From Allorhizobium paknamense (GTDB taxonomy: Bacteria > Pseudomonadota > Alphaproteobacteria > Rhizobiales > Rhizobiaceae), in NCBI RefSeq assembly GCF_030815125.1, contig NZ_JAUSWH010000001.1, forward strand, positions 434,001-498,000: 64,000 bases of DNA. The letters are read 5' to 3'. Both the position numbers and the translations under genes were made by a program. Shown in pieces: positions 20,873-30,135 of this stretch (the stretch's first letter is position 1; the number at the start of each line of letters is the position of its first letter). Under the pieces are notes generated by a model. It was given only the letters and a program-made list of their open reading frames with translations, had not been told where the DNA came from and made no database searches.

Positions 20873-21525
20873 CCGGCCCCCGCAAACGCGTCGCGGTGCT
20901 GATTTCCGGCGGCGGCTCCAACATGCTGGCTCTTGCCAAGGCCTGCGAGCAGGCGGATTTTCCCGCTGAAATCGTCGCGGTCTTCTCCGACAAACCGGAG
21001 GCAGGCGGCCTTGCAAAGGCGCGTGAGCTTGGCATTGCCGCTCAGGCCTTCCCTCGCAAAGCGTATGCGGACAAGGCCGCCCATGAAGCCGCCATCCTGG
21101 CCGCGCTCGATGCGGTCCAGCCGGATCTCATCTGCCTTGCCGGTTACATGCGGCTGCTCTCGCCTGACTTCATCCGCCCTTATCAGGGCCGGATTCTCAA
21201 TATCCATCCATCCCTGCTGCCGCTGTTTCCCGGCCTCCACACCCATCAGCGGGCGCTGGACGCGGGCATGAAGCTTGCCGGCTGCACAGTGCATTTCGTA
21301 ACCGAAGGCATGGACGAAGGCCCGATCGTCACCCAGGCCGCCGTGCCCATCCTGCCCACCGACACCGCCGACAGCCTTGCCGCCCGCGTGCTCACCGTCG
21401 AACACCGCAGCTATCCGCTGGCGCTGACGCTGGTGGCCGAAGGCCGCGTGCGTATGACCGCCGACGGCAAGGTGGAACGCAGCGCCTTTGCCGCCGATGC
21501 AAAGGATTTTCTGATCAGCGGCTGA
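20869..21525 (+). CDS. purN: phosphoribosylglycinamide formyltransferase
   Basis: A 218-residue GAR transformylase that moves a formyl group from 10-formyl-THF to GAR, step three of purine synthesis. The N-terminal loop [13 protein letters not shown] and the active-site segment [18 protein letters not shown] (catalytic Asn and His) are intact. The catalytic Asp lies in [14 protein letters not shown]. It overlaps purM by 4 bp. Confidence 0.96.
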   Translation: MTGPRKRVAVLISGGGSNMLALAKACEQADFPAEIVAVFSDKPEAGGLAKARELGIAAQAFPRKAYADKAAHEAAILAALDAVQPDLICLAGYMRLLSPDFIRPYQGRILNIHPSLLPLFPGLHTHQRALDAGMKLAGCTVHFVTEGMDEGPIVTQAAVPILPTDTADSLAARVLTVEHRSYPLALTLVAEGRVRMTADGKVERSAFAADAKDFLISG

Positions 21526-21601
21526 AAAGCTTTGAGCATTTCAGAAAAAACGCAGCGATTTTCCGACTGAAATCTAAGAATATTTTAAGGCATCATCTGC
21601 G

Positions 21602-22183
21602 TTAGAGGTGAAGCGCCGCCCATTGCAGCAGCATGATCGTTTTGGCATCGACGATCTCGCCGCTGTCGATCATGGCAATCGCCTGTGATAGCGGCAGTTC
21701 CACCAGTTCCAGATCCTCGTTTTCTTCTGCAAGGCCGCCCCCTGCGGCGACCTTTTCGGCGTCCGTCACCTCTGCTGCGTAAAAGTGCAGCTTCTCCGTC
21801 ACCGCCCCCGGCGACATGTAGGAGGAGAACAGGAATTTCAACGTCTTGACCGCATAGCCCGTCTCTTCCAGCACTTCCCGGCGGGCGGCCTTTTCGGTTT
21901 CCTCGCCATCGGTCATGCCGGCGGGCACTTCCAGCAGAAAGGGCGTATCGCCCATGATATGGGCCGGCATGCGAAACTGCCGCACCAGCAGCGTCGTGCC
22001 GCGCCCGGCGTGGTAGAGCAGCACCGCCACCGCATGGCCCCGGTCGAACACCTCCCAGCTCAGCCGCGCGGTTTCGCCATCCTGCTTGCGATAATCGAAG
22101 ACCAGCTTGCGCAGATGGCTCCAGCCCTTCCACAGGGTCTTGTCCTCGACGATCTCGATGCGCTTTTCATCGGCAATTTTCAT
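21602..22183 (-). CDS. nudK: NUDIX hydrolase, NudK-like (GDP-mannose pyrophosphatase type)
   Basis: A 193-residue nucleotide-sugar pyrophosphatase. The Nudix box spans about residues 90-112 and reads GMTDGEET..., then AARREVLEETGY, fitting GX5EX7REUXEEXGU. Around it, DRGHAVAVLLY, SSYMSPGAVTEKLHF and GEIVDAKTIMLLQW follow the E. coli NudK pattern rather than that of plain ADP-ribose hydrolases. It overlaps the end of the molybdopterin oxidoreductase gene by ATGA and is probably its downstream operon partner. Confidence 0.85.
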   Translation of the reverse strand: MKIADEKRIEIVEDKTLWKGWSHLRKLVFDYRKQDGETARLSWEVFDRGHAVAVLLYHAGRGTTLLVRQFRMPAHIMGDTPFLLEVPAGMTDGEETEKAARREVLEETGYAVKTLKFLFSSYMSPGAVTEKLHFYAAEVTDAEKVAAGGGLAEENEDLELVELPLSQAIAMIDSGEIVDAKTIMLLQWAALHL

Positions 22184-24300
22184 GCGGTCGCTTTCTCCAA
22201 CCAGACCTTGTTGTCGTGGAAAGCCGCGCCGCCATGCGGGGCGACGGCATCCCCGCCGGTCAGCACGTTGATACCTTCGCCATCGAGATGGGCTTTGTTG
22301 GGCCAGAGCCCTTCCGCCACCAGCACGCCCGGCTTCACTGCCTCGGTGATGCGGGCATGGATGCGCAGCACGCCGCGCCGATTGCCAAGGCGGACGATAT
22401 CGCCCTCGGCAATGCCCAGGCGGGCGGCATCCTGCGGCGCGATCATCACTTCCGGCCTGCCCTCCTTGGCCACGGAGGTCTTCGTCTCGGCAAAGGTGGA
22501 GTTGAGGAAGTTGCGCGCCGGAGAGGTCACTAGGCGGAAGGGATGCTCGTCATCGGCCAGTTCGATGACATTCACCTGATCGGGAAACACCGGCAGAGCC
22601 GATACTGGCCCGAGCGAGCCCAGCCGCGCGGGCGGCTTGTTTGGCGCGGGCGTCCTCTCCCAATCCGGCCGGAAACGGAATTTGCCGTCGGGATGGGCAA
22701 AGCCGTTCAGATAATGCGCCTCTTCAAAGGCGGGCTGGCAATCCAGCCATTTCTCCGCCTCGAAGAAGGAAAGATCCGGCCTGCCGCTGGCGGCGAGAAT
22801 ATGCTCGATATGGTCGCGCGCGCTCAGACCGAAGCCCGGCCGATCCGCCACGCCCAGGCGTTTCGCCAGTTCCTCGATGACGAAGAGATTGCTGCGCACC
22901 GTCTCCGGCGGCTCCACCAGCTTCGGACCCAGCAGGATATGGCTTTGGCCGCCGCCGCGATAGATATCGTCATGCTCCACGAACATGGTGGCGGGCAGCA
23001 CCAGATCGGCCAGTTCCGCCGTCTCGGTCATGAACTGCTCATGCACGGCAACGAACAGGTCTGGGCGCAGAAAGCCCTGCTTCACCAGCCGCTGCTCGGG
23101 CGCGACATTGACCGGATTGGTGTTCTGGATCAGCATGGCCGCCACCGGGCCGCGATGGCGAAGCGCTTCCGCGTCACCCGTCAGCACCCGGCCAATCTGC
23201 GATTGATCGAGCATGCGGATCTCAGGATCGACAAAAGCCGTTCCCATAAGTTCGGCCTTGTTGAGGCCGAAAATATCACTGTTGGAATGAAAAGCCCCGC
23301 CGCCCTCATATTGCCAGCTGCCGAGAACGGTGGCGAGCGACAGGGCCGCGTGCATGGAGACTGCGCCATTTCGGCTGCGGGTGAAGCCATAGCCAAGACG
23401 GAAGAAGCTCTTCTTCGTCGTGCCCACAAGCCGCGCGAAGGTTTCGATCTCCTCCACCGAAAGGCCGGTGATCCCGGCGGCCCATTCCGGCGTCTTCGTC
23501 TGAAGATGTGCTTCTAGCCCCGCCGGGTCGTCGGCGTATTTCGCCATATAGGCCCGGTCGGCATAGCCGTCGCGGAAAGCAATATGCATGGCGGCGCAGG
23601 CCAGCGCCGCATCCGTGCCGGGCTTGAGGATCAGGCCGAGATCGGCCTGTTTCATGGTCGGATTGTCATAGACGTCGATGACGACGATCCTGGCGCCGCG
23701 CTCCTTGCGGGCCTTGACTGCATGGGTCATGACATTGACCTGCGTCGCCACCGCATTGGTGCCCCAGATGACGATGCAATCGGAGACCGCCATTTCCCGC
23801 GGGTCCGGTCCACGCAGGGTGCCGGTGCCCATCACATAGCCCGTCCAGGCCGTATTGGTGCAGATGGAGCCGAAAAAGCCGGAATAGCGCTTGGCATGGC
23901 GCAGCCGCTCGATGGAATCGCGCTGCACCAGTCCCATGGTGCCCGCGTAGAAATAGGGCCAGACCGCCTCGCTGCCATGGGCTGCCTCGGCCTTGAGAAA
24001 GGCCTCGGCAATCTCGTCCAGCGCAGCGTCCCAGGCAATCTCCTGCCAGGCGCCCTCTCCCTTCGCACCCTTGCGCTTCATTGGCTTCATCAGCCGGTCG
24101 GGATGATAAAGCCGCTCTGCATAGCGAGCCACCTTGGCGCAGATCACGCCAGCGGTGTAGCTGTTGTCCGCCGCGCCGCGCACACGGCCAACGCGTCCCT
24201 CCGCCGTCAGATCAACGTCCAGCGCGCAGGTGGATGGACAGTCATGCGGACAGGCCGTATGACCAAGGGAGGATTTGCGGATGGGATTCATGATGTTCAT
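22180..24300 (-). CDS. molybdopterin oxidoreductase family protein (BisC/FdhF-like)
   Basis: A 706-residue Mo-bis-MGD enzyme. The N-terminal cysteines CPHDCPSTC and the later GVICAK form a [4Fe-4S] motif. Then come the family segments YHPDRLMKPMKRKG, FFGSICTNTAWTGYVMG and CIVIWGTNAVATQ. The C-terminal MGD-binding domain (QDAARLGIAEGDIVRLGNRRG, around residue 620) is present. There is no export signal, so it is probably cytoplasmic. Two in-frame ATGs compete (24300 and 24291). Substrate is unknown and no dedicated electron-transfer partner is nearby. It is divergent from rlmJ. Confidence 0.85.
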   Translation of the reverse strand: MNIMNPIRKSSLGHTACPHDCPSTCALDVDLTAEGRVGRVRGAADNSYTAGVICAKVARYAERLYHPDRLMKPMKRKGAKGEGAWQEIAWDAALDEIAEAFLKAEAAHGSEAVWPYFYAGTMGLVQRDSIERLRHAKRYSGFFGSICTNTAWTGYVMGTGTLRGPDPREMAVSDCIVIWGTNAVATQVNVMTHAVKARKERGARIVVIDVYDNPTMKQADLGLILKPGTDAALACAAMHIAFRDGYADRAYMAKYADDPAGLEAHLQTKTPEWAAGITGLSVEEIETFARLVGTTKKSFFRLGYGFTRSRNGAVSMHAALSLATVLGSWQYEGGGAFHSNSDIFGLNKAELMGTAFVDPEIRMLDQSQIGRVLTGDAEALRHRGPVAAMLIQNTNPVNVAPEQRLVKQGFLRPDLFVAVHEQFMTETAELADLVLPATMFVEHDDIYRGGGQSHILLGPKLVEPPETVRSNLFVIEELAKRLGVADRPGFGLSARDHIEHILAASGRPDLSFFEAEKWLDCQPAFEEAHYLNGFAHPDGKFRFRPDWERTPAPNKPPARLGSLGPVSALPVFPDQVNVIELADDEHPFRLVTSPARNFLNSTFAETKTSVAKEGRPEVMIAPQDAARLGIAEGDIVRLGNRRGVLRIHARITEAVKPGVLVAEGLWPNKAHLDGEGINVLTGGDAVAPHGGAAFHDNKVWLEKATA

Positions 24301-24376
24301 GGATGGATTTATAGGCCAATGCCGCCGTGCCCAAAAGGCCCATCGCGAGATTTCATGACATGCATCGGAACGGCTT

Positions 24377-25228
24377 ATGAATTACCGCCACATCTACCAC
24401 GCAGGCAATTTCGCCGATGTGCTGAAACATGCCATCCTGGCGCGGCTGATCGTCTATCTTCAGCAGAAGGACAAGGCTTTCCGCCTGCTCGACACCCATG
24501 CGGGCATCGGCCTTTACGATCTCTCCAGCGAAGAAGCGCAGAAGACCGGCGAGTGGCAGGGCGGGATCGGCAAGCTTCTGAGCGCCGATCTCTCCGCAAG
24601 GAGCGCCGAACTGCTTGCGCCCTATCTCGATGCCGTGCGGATGCTGAACCCGCAAGGCGGCGTTGCGCTTTATCCCGGCTCGCCCAAGCTTGCCCGCATG
24701 CTGCTGCGCCCGCAGGACCGGCTTTCGGCCATGGAACTACATCCGCAGGATTACCGCGCCCTCTACCGGCTGTTCGAAGGCGATTTCCAGGCGCGCATCA
24801 CCGAACTGGACGGCTGGCTGGCGCTGGGCGCGCATCTGCCGCCCAAGGAAAAGCGTGGCATCGTGCTGGTGGATCCGCCTTTCGAGGTGGAGGGCGAGTA
24901 TGAACGGCTGGTCGAGGGACTGTCGAAAGCCTGGCGGCGCTTTTCCACCGGGGTCTATTGCCTCTGGTATCCTATCAAGCGCGGCGCACCGATTGCAGCC
25001 TTTCACGAGGCGCTGAAGGAAACCGGCATTCCGAAAATCCTCTGCGCCGAACTGTCGGTGAAAAGCGACCGCGATAGCACGGGGCTTTCCGGCACCGGCC
25101 TGATCATCGTCAACCCGCCCTTCACCCTGAAGGATGAGTTGCACAGCCTGCTGCCGGAGCTCAAGCAGATCCTGGCGGAAGACCGTTTTGCCTCGCAGCG
25201 CTGCTTCTGGCTGCGGGGGGAAGAATGA
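24377..25228 (+). CDS. rlmJ: 23S rRNA A2030 N6-methyltransferase RlmJ
   Basis: A 283-residue methyltransferase for A2030 of 23S rRNA. The N-terminus NYRHIYHAGNFADVLKH is the RlmJ signature, motif I is RLLDTHAGIGLYDL and the catalytic motif IV is VLVDPPFE. Length matches the family (about 280). It is divergent from the molybdopterin enzyme and is followed 28 bp later by the GST gene. Confidence 0.93.
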   Translation: MNYRHIYHAGNFADVLKHAILARLIVYLQQKDKAFRLLDTHAGIGLYDLSSEEAQKTGEWQGGIGKLLSADLSARSAELLAPYLDAVRMLNPQGGVALYPGSPKLARMLLRPQDRLSAMELHPQDYRALYRLFEGDFQARITELDGWLALGAHLPPKEKRGIVLVDPPFEVEGEYERLVEGLSKAWRRFSTGVYCLWYPIKRGAPIAAFHEALKETGIPKILCAELSVKSDRDSTGLSGTGLIIVNPPFTLKDELHSLLPELKQILAEDRFASQRCFWLRGEE

Positions 25229-25256
25229 ATGTCAACAAAAGCCCAAGAGTAAGAAC

Positions 25257-25853
25257 ATGAAACTGCTCTATTCTCCCGCCTCTCCCTATTCCGCCAAGGT
25301 GCGCATGGCTGCCAGCCATCTCGGCCTGACAATCGAGGCGATCAAGGTCGATACCACCGCCAACCCGGCGGAACTGATCGCGGCCAACCCGCTCGGCAAG
25401 ATCCCCGCTCTGGTGACGGATGCGGGCCAGGGCATTTTCGACAGCCGCTCGATCATGCATTATTTCGACCGGCTTTCCGGCGGCAAGCTCTATCCGAAGA
25501 AGGATGAGAAGCGCACCGAAGCCGAGCTTCTCGAAGCCCTGTGCGACGGCATTGCCGACAGTCTGGTGGCGATCATGTATGAAAAGCGCTTCCGCCCGCC
25601 GGAAAAGGTGCATCAGCCCTGGATCGACCGGCAATGGGAAAAGGTGACGCGTGGCCTGGACCATCTCGAAGCCCATATGCCCAAGACCGGCAAGAAGCTG
25701 CATGGCGGCCATTTCGCCATGGCAGGCATGATGGGCTACCTGATGCTGCGCTTCCCCGGCGAATGGGAAAACGGCCATGTGGCGCTAGCGGAATGGCCCT
25801 CGCTGTTTGCCAAGAAGTTCGAAAACTATCAGTTGCTGCGGCCGCAGGCCTGA
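25257..25853 (+). CDS. glutathione S-transferase family protein
   Basis: A 198-residue protein. The ATG at 25257 begins the thioredoxin-fold domain (MKLLYSPASPYSAKVRMAA). The longer open frame overlaps rlmJ out of frame and is not real. The glutathione-site residues appear as NPLGKIPAL (cis-Pro) and IFDSRSIMHYF (Asp-Ser). The C-terminal helical domain is short. Substrate is unknown. The stop codon touches the first of several hairpins downstream. Confidence 0.86.
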   Translation: MKLLYSPASPYSAKVRMAASHLGLTIEAIKVDTTANPAELIAANPLGKIPALVTDAGQGIFDSRSIMHYFDRLSGGKLYPKKDEKRTEAELLEALCDGIADSLVAIMYEKRFRPPEKVHQPWIDRQWEKVTRGLDHLEAHMPKTGKKLHGGHFAMAGMMGYLMLRFPGEWENGHVALAEWPSLFAKKFENYQLLRPQA

Positions 25854-25885
25854 TACGAAGAGTCATTGAAAATGACTCTTCGTAT
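25853..25885. repeat. perfect hairpin at the end of the GST gene
   Basis: ATACGAAGAGTCATT at 25853-25867 and its exact complement at 25871-25885 are separated by GAA: a 15-bp stem with a 3-nt loop. It begins at the last base of the GST stop codon. It lacks a T-tract and may act as an RNA stability element. Confidence 0.7.
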
Positions 25886-25890
25886 TCCCC

Positions 25891-25933
25891 TTTCGAATAT
25901 CTCAAGCCCTTGATGCATTTGAGATATTCGAAA
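25891..25933. repeat. second perfect hairpin
   Basis: TTTCGAATATCTCAA at 25891-25905 pairs exactly with 25919-25933 across a 13-nt loop. It is AT-rich, unlike the neighbouring genes. An imperfect third hairpin follows at about 25941-25977. Confidence 0.7.
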
Positions 25934-25994
25934 TTCTTTCAAGGCGAGGATGCGTTAGCATCTTCGAGCCTTGGTATGAAACTTCAACAAAACA

Positions 25995-26024
25995 AAAAAA
26001 GCCGGGCGACTGCCCGGCTTTTTT
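25995..26024. terminator. bidirectional intrinsic terminator
   Basis: The stem GCCGGGC/GCCCGGC (26001-26007 with 26012-26018) is flanked by six A on one side and six T on the other. It serves the convergent GST and outer-membrane protein genes. Confidence 0.85.
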
Positions 26025-26043
26025 CGGTACTCTATCCGATCAA

Positions 26044-26679
26044 TCAGAACTTCACGCCCATACCGACGCGGACGGAATGATCGTCAAAGCCGCGCGATAC
26101 CTTGGAACCACCGATATCGTAGTCCTTGTTCTGGTAGTCGGTGTAACGATACTCGACACGGGCGGTGATGTTGTTGGTTACCTGAGCTTCAACACCAGCG
26201 CCGACCGTGTAGCCGAGCGGGGTCTTGCTGTCGGAACCGGTAGCACCGGAAATCTTGGTGTCAGCAGCAGCAACACCGGCCGTGCCATAAACCATGAAGG
26301 GGCTCAGATCGTAGCCGACGCGACCGCGAACGGAGCCGTTCCAGCCTTCCTTACCCTTCAGACCAGCGCCGGAAACCGAATCCTGACCGGAATAACCGAC
26401 ATCGGCTTCAGCGCCGTAGACGATCTTGTCGTTCTGGAGATTGTAGCCGCCATAGACCTGACCGCCGAAAGCGCGGGCGCTGAAATCGCTGCCATGCGAA
26501 CGGCCAGCGGTGTAGGAACCGGCGCCGCCGACATAGGCGCCTGCCCAACCGGTCGGGGCCGGGGTATCGACGGCTGCCGGAGCTTCCGGCACCTGCATGA
26601 CGGCGTCAGCTGCCTGAGCGCCAGTGACGAAAGAAAGACCAGCCGAAGAAGCCAGCAAAATCATAACGAGAGTACGCAT
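26044..26679 (-). CDS. outer-membrane beta-barrel protein (Omp25/Omp31/RopB-like)
   Basis: A 211-residue porin-family protein. The ATG at 26679 has a very strong ribosome site (AGAAGGAG) and starts a signal peptide ending GAQA. The earlier in-frame ATG at 26730 has neither. The mature protein shows GWAGAYVGGAGSYTAGR, repeated amphipathic strands (VYGGYNLQNDKIVYGAEADVGY) and a final phenylalanine after RVGMGVKF, as expected for BAM insertion. These features match the small eight-stranded Omp25/31 and RopB proteins of Brucella and Rhizobium, which support envelope stability. The single gene has a long upstream region. Confidence 0.87.
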   Translation of the reverse strand: MRTLVMILLASSAGLSFVTGAQAADAVMQVPEAPAAVDTPAPTGWAGAYVGGAGSYTAGRSHGSDFSARAFGGQVYGGYNLQNDKIVYGAEADVGYSGQDSVSGAGLKGKEGWNGSVRGRVGYDLSPFMVYGTAGVAAADTKISGATGSDSKTPLGYTVGAGVEAQVTNNITARVEYRYTDYQNKDYDIGGSKVSRGFDDHSVRVGMGVKF

Positions 26680-27234
26680 ACCAATTCTCCTTCTGAAGCT
26701 TTTCACCCGGGAGCGGTCAAAAACTTCCATTTCATCTCTTGCGGGTCAGTGGGACCACCATGTCCCCTGCTCTGCCGCTTCACCCGTGCCACCGGCGAAC
26801 ATCGTCTCATCTGGCCCGGACACTTGCAGGACATTTCCTGCTCGCTTGTGTATCAAAATGGGCTGCAAATACGGAATTGAAAGAGCCGAAATGTGAATTC
26901 TTTGCGGCAAGCGGCAGGCAAAAATGAGACGTTGCTTACCTGCAACAGGGTAATTGTTAACCCTAATTTTTCGTAAATTTCTTCTTACTGCCGTTCATAT
27001 CTTTAATACTTGGAAATTCAGGAGAAAAAGGATCCCCGCCATGGATGAAGGCTGAAAGGGTGAATCCGGCCCGCTATTATTTTCTACCCTGATTGATCCG
27101 AATGGCAGATTATCCCGATAGATTTTAATAGTTGCAGAGCGCCCTGCACTCTACAGGTCCCTTTCAGCCTGTGCGGCTCTTCCACCGGGCTTGCGATGCA
27201 TTATATGACCTTTACCATTGACGGAGAGTTCTGC
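26680..27234. other. long intergenic region with a 12-bp inverted repeat
   Basis: No credible gene is seen. The left part must carry the omp promoter on the minus strand; it becomes AT-rich around 26930-27020. AGGCTGAAAGGG at 27049-27060 is the exact complement of CCCTTTCAGCCT at 27159-27170. The enclosed 98 bp might form a structured RNA or a small mobile-type repeat. Confidence 0.5.
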
Positions 27235-28002
27235 TTGTCTTCCCCCATTGCGAAAACTGCTCTTATTACCGGCTCGGCCAAGCGCCTGGGCCGAGCCATT
27301 GCCGAAGACCTTGCCGCCCATGGCTTTGCCGTTGCCATTCACGCCAATACCTCGCTGGAGGAGGCCGAGGCGCTGGCCATGGCGCTTCGGGCAAAGGGCG
27401 CCACTGCCGCAGCCTTCAAGGCGGATCTGCGCGATCTCGAGGAAACGGGGACGTTGCTGGAGCGGGCGCATGCAGCGCTCGGCCCGATCGGGCTTCTGGT
27501 CAACAATGCCTCGATTTTTGCGGAGGACAATGCCGACGCCTTCGACGCCGAACGATTCGCCATGCATTTCGATATTCATGTGCGGGCGCCAGCACTTCTG
27601 GCGGATCGCTTTCTGCGGCAATTGCCGGATATGCAGGAAGGGCTGATCGTCAATATCATCGATCAGCGGGTGCTGGCGCTGAAACCGACTTTCTTTTCCT
27701 ATACGATATCGAAATCGACGCTCTGGACAGCCACGCGCACCATGGCCCAGGCCTTTGCACCGCGCGTGCGCGTCAATGCCATCGGCCCCGGCCCTACCTT
27801 GAAAAGTGAGCGGCAATTGCAGGAGGATTTCCAGGCCCAGATCGACAGTGTGCCTTTGAAGCGCGGTCCGTCGCTGGATGAATTCGGCCGCAGCATTCGC
27901 TTTCTTTTTGACACACCCTCGATGACGGGCCAAATGATCACGCTCGATGGCGGTCAGCACCTGATTTGGCCGGGCGCGAATGGTGTGGAGATTGCGGAAT
28001 GA
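27235..28002 (+). CDS. SDR oxidoreductase, pteridine-reductase (FolM/PTR1)-like
   Basis: A 255-residue Rossmann enzyme. TTG at 27235 was chosen because GGAGAG lies 6 bp upstream and the cofactor motif [15 protein letters not shown] follows at the usual distance. ATG at 27196 has no ribosome site and adds a non-coding-looking stretch. NNAS and the catalytic YTISK are present. The position of the usual serine holds Asp (NIIDQR), and the KR after TG suggests NADPH use. Both traits mark pteridine reductases such as PTR1 and dihydromonapterin reductase FolM, so reduction of a pterin is the favoured guess. It overlaps uvrC by ATGA. Confidence 0.8.
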   Translation: MSSPIAKTALITGSAKRLGRAIAEDLAAHGFAVAIHANTSLEEAEALAMALRAKGATAAAFKADLRDLEETGTLLERAHAALGPIGLLVNNASIFAEDNADAFDAERFAMHFDIHVRAPALLADRFLRQLPDMQEGLIVNIIDQRVLALKPTFFSYTISKSTLWTATRTMAQAFAPRVRVNAIGPGPTLKSERQLQEDFQAQIDSVPLKRGPSLDEFGRSIRFLFDTPSMTGQMITLDGGQHLIWPGANGVEIAE

Positions 28003-30023
28003 ACGGAGGAAGGCAGCCGGAAGGCGGCATTCTCTATGATGGCACGGAAGAGGAGGACGACGATCTCGCCATCGAGAGCGCGCCTCTCCTGCCGAGCATT
28101 GAATGGACGGAAGACAGCCTCAGCGATACCGGCCTCACCGGGGCCGAGCTGATCGCCGAATTCGTCAAGAAACTGCCCAACAGCCCCGGCGTCTACCGCA
28201 TGCTGAACGCGGCGGGCGATGTGCTTTACGTGGGCAAGGCCCGCAGCCTGAAGAAGCGCGTCAGCAATTATGCGCAAGGCCGCGTGCACTCCAACCGCCT
28301 CTCCCGCATGGTGCGGGAAACCGTGCATATGGAATTCGTCACCACCCGCACCGAGGTGGAGGCGCTGCTTCTGGAAGCCAATCTCATCAAGCGGCTGCGC
28401 CCGCGCTTCAACGTGCTGCTGCGCGATGACAAGAGCTTTCCCTATATCCTGATTACCGGCGATGGCCGCGCACCCGCCATTTACAAGCATCGTGGCGCAC
28501 GGGCCCGAAAGGGGGATTATTTCGGCCCCTTTGCCTCGGCCAGCGCCGTGGGCCGCACCATCAACTCCCTGCAGCGCGCCTTTCTGCTGCGCACCTGTAC
28601 CGACAGCGTGTTCGAAACCCGAACCCGGCCTTGCCTTCTCTACCAGATCAAGCGCTGTTCCGGCCCGTGTACCCATGAAATCAGCGATGCGGATTATGGC
28701 TTGCTGGTGAAGCAGGCCAAGGATTTTCTTTCCGGCAAGAGCCAGAACGTCAAGGAAGCCATGGCAAAGGCCATGAACGAGGCTGCGGAAGATCTGGATT
28801 TCGAGCGCGCTGCCGTTTTTCGCGACCGGTTGGCAGGCCTCTCGCATGTGCAGAGCCATCAGGGCATCAATCCGGCGGGCGTGGAAGAGGCCGATATTTT
28901 TGCCGTCCATCACGAGGGCGGGCTGACCTGTATTCAGGTCTTCTTCTTCCGGACCGGTCAGAACTGGGGCAACCGCGCCTATTTTCCGAAGGCCGATCCG
29001 CAATTTACCAGCGCCGAGGTGCTGAGCGCCTTTCTGGCGCAGTTTTATGACGACAAGCCCGTGCCGAAACAGATCCTCCTGTCGGAGAGTGTCGAAGAGC
29101 AGGAGTTGCTGGCGCTCGCCTTTTCCGAAAAGGCCGGAAACAAGGTGACGATCCTCGTGCCGCAGCGCGGTGAGAAGAAGGATCTGGTGGATCATGTCGT
29201 GGCCAATGCCCGCGAGGCGCATGGGCGCAAGCTGGCGGAAACCTCGTCGCAGGCGCGGTTGCTGAAGGGCTTTGCCGAGACCTTCAACCTCACCTATACG
29301 CCGCGCCGCATTGAGATCTACGACAACTCCCACATCATGGGGACCAATGCCGTGGGCGGCATGGTGGTGGCGGGGTTGGACGGTTTCGTGAAGAGCCAGT
29401 ACCGCAAGTTCAACATCAAATCGACCGACATCACCCCCGGTGACGATTTCGGAATGATGCGCGAGGTGATGACCCGGCGCTTTTCCAGGCTGCTGAAGGA
29501 AGAAGGCAAGCCGGATCGCAACGAGCCCCTGCCGGAAGATGCCGCTGACGCCGCCTTTCCCGCCTGGCCGGACGTGATCCTGATCGATGGCGGCCAGGGC
29601 CAGATGACCGCCGTGCGGGCAATTTTGAAGGAACTGGACATCGAGGACTGCGTAACGGCCATCGGCGTGGCCAAGGGCATGGACCGCGAGGCAGGCCGCG
29701 AGCGCTTCTTCGTGGCGGGCAAGCCGGATTTTTCCCTGCCGCCGCGCGATCCGGTGCTCTATTTCATCCAGCGCCTGCGCGACGAAGCGCACCGGTTTGC
29801 CATCGGCTCGCACCGGGCGCGGCGCAAGAAGGAAATGGTCAAGAACCCGCTGGATGAGATCAGCGGCATCGGCCCTTCGCGCAAGCGGGCGCTGCTCCAG
29901 CATTTTGGCACGGCCAAGGCCGTTTCCCGCGCCGCGATCAGCGATCTTATGGCGGTGGACGGCATTTCCGAGGCCGTGGCGCGGCAGATCTACAATCACT
30001 TCCATGAGAGCGGCACGGATTAA
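27999..30023 (+). CDS. uvrC: excinuclease ABC subunit C
   Basis: A 674-residue nuclease that makes both incisions in nucleotide-excision repair after UvrAB damage loading. The ATG at 27999 overlaps the SDR stop codon. The GIY-YIG domain ([21 protein letters not shown], about residues 55-75, in two strands), the UVR motif ([18 protein letters not shown]), the RNase H-like nuclease domain ([11 protein letters not shown]) and two C-terminal helix-hairpin-helix motifs ([17 protein letters not shown]) appear in order. An acidic N-terminal extension of about 40 residues precedes the core. pgsA, moaD and moaE follow. Confidence 0.96.
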   Translation: MNGGRQPEGGILYDGTEEEDDDLAIESAPLLPSIEWTEDSLSDTGLTGAELIAEFVKKLPNSPGVYRMLNAAGDVLYVGKARSLKKRVSNYAQGRVHSNRLSRMVRETVHMEFVTTRTEVEALLLEANLIKRLRPRFNVLLRDDKSFPYILITGDGRAPAIYKHRGARARKGDYFGPFASASAVGRTINSLQRAFLLRTCTDSVFETRTRPCLLYQIKRCSGPCTHEISDADYGLLVKQAKDFLSGKSQNVKEAMAKAMNEAAEDLDFERAAVFRDRLAGLSHVQSHQGINPAGVEEADIFAVHHEGGLTCIQVFFFRTGQNWGNRAYFPKADPQFTSAEVLSAFLAQFYDDKPVPKQILLSESVEEQELLALAFSEKAGNKVTILVPQRGEKKDLVDHVVANAREAHGRKLAETSSQARLLKGFAETFNLTYTPRRIEIYDNSHIMGTNAVGGMVVAGLDGFVKSQYRKFNIKSTDITPGDDFGMMREVMTRRFSRLLKEEGKPDRNEPLPEDAADAAFPAWPDVILIDGGQGQMTAVRAILKELDIEDCVTAIGVAKGMDREAGRERFFVAGKPDFSLPPRDPVLYFIQRLRDEAHRFAIGSHRARRKKEMVKNPLDEISGIGPSRKRALLQHFGTAKAVSRAAISDLMAVDGISEAVARQIYNHFHESGTD

Positions 30024-30135
30024 GGCCTGCGATCATAAAACTGCCGCCGTCCACTTCCACTTTATGGTTTTCCCGGCTTGACGTCTGCCCCCCTTCCCCG
30101 CCATCTTCCGCCGCACCGCATAAAGATAGAGCATC

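Noticed and set aside
27954..30005. 683-codon minus-strand open frame opposite uvrC
   Set aside because: Antisense shadow of uvrC without any domain signature or start signal.
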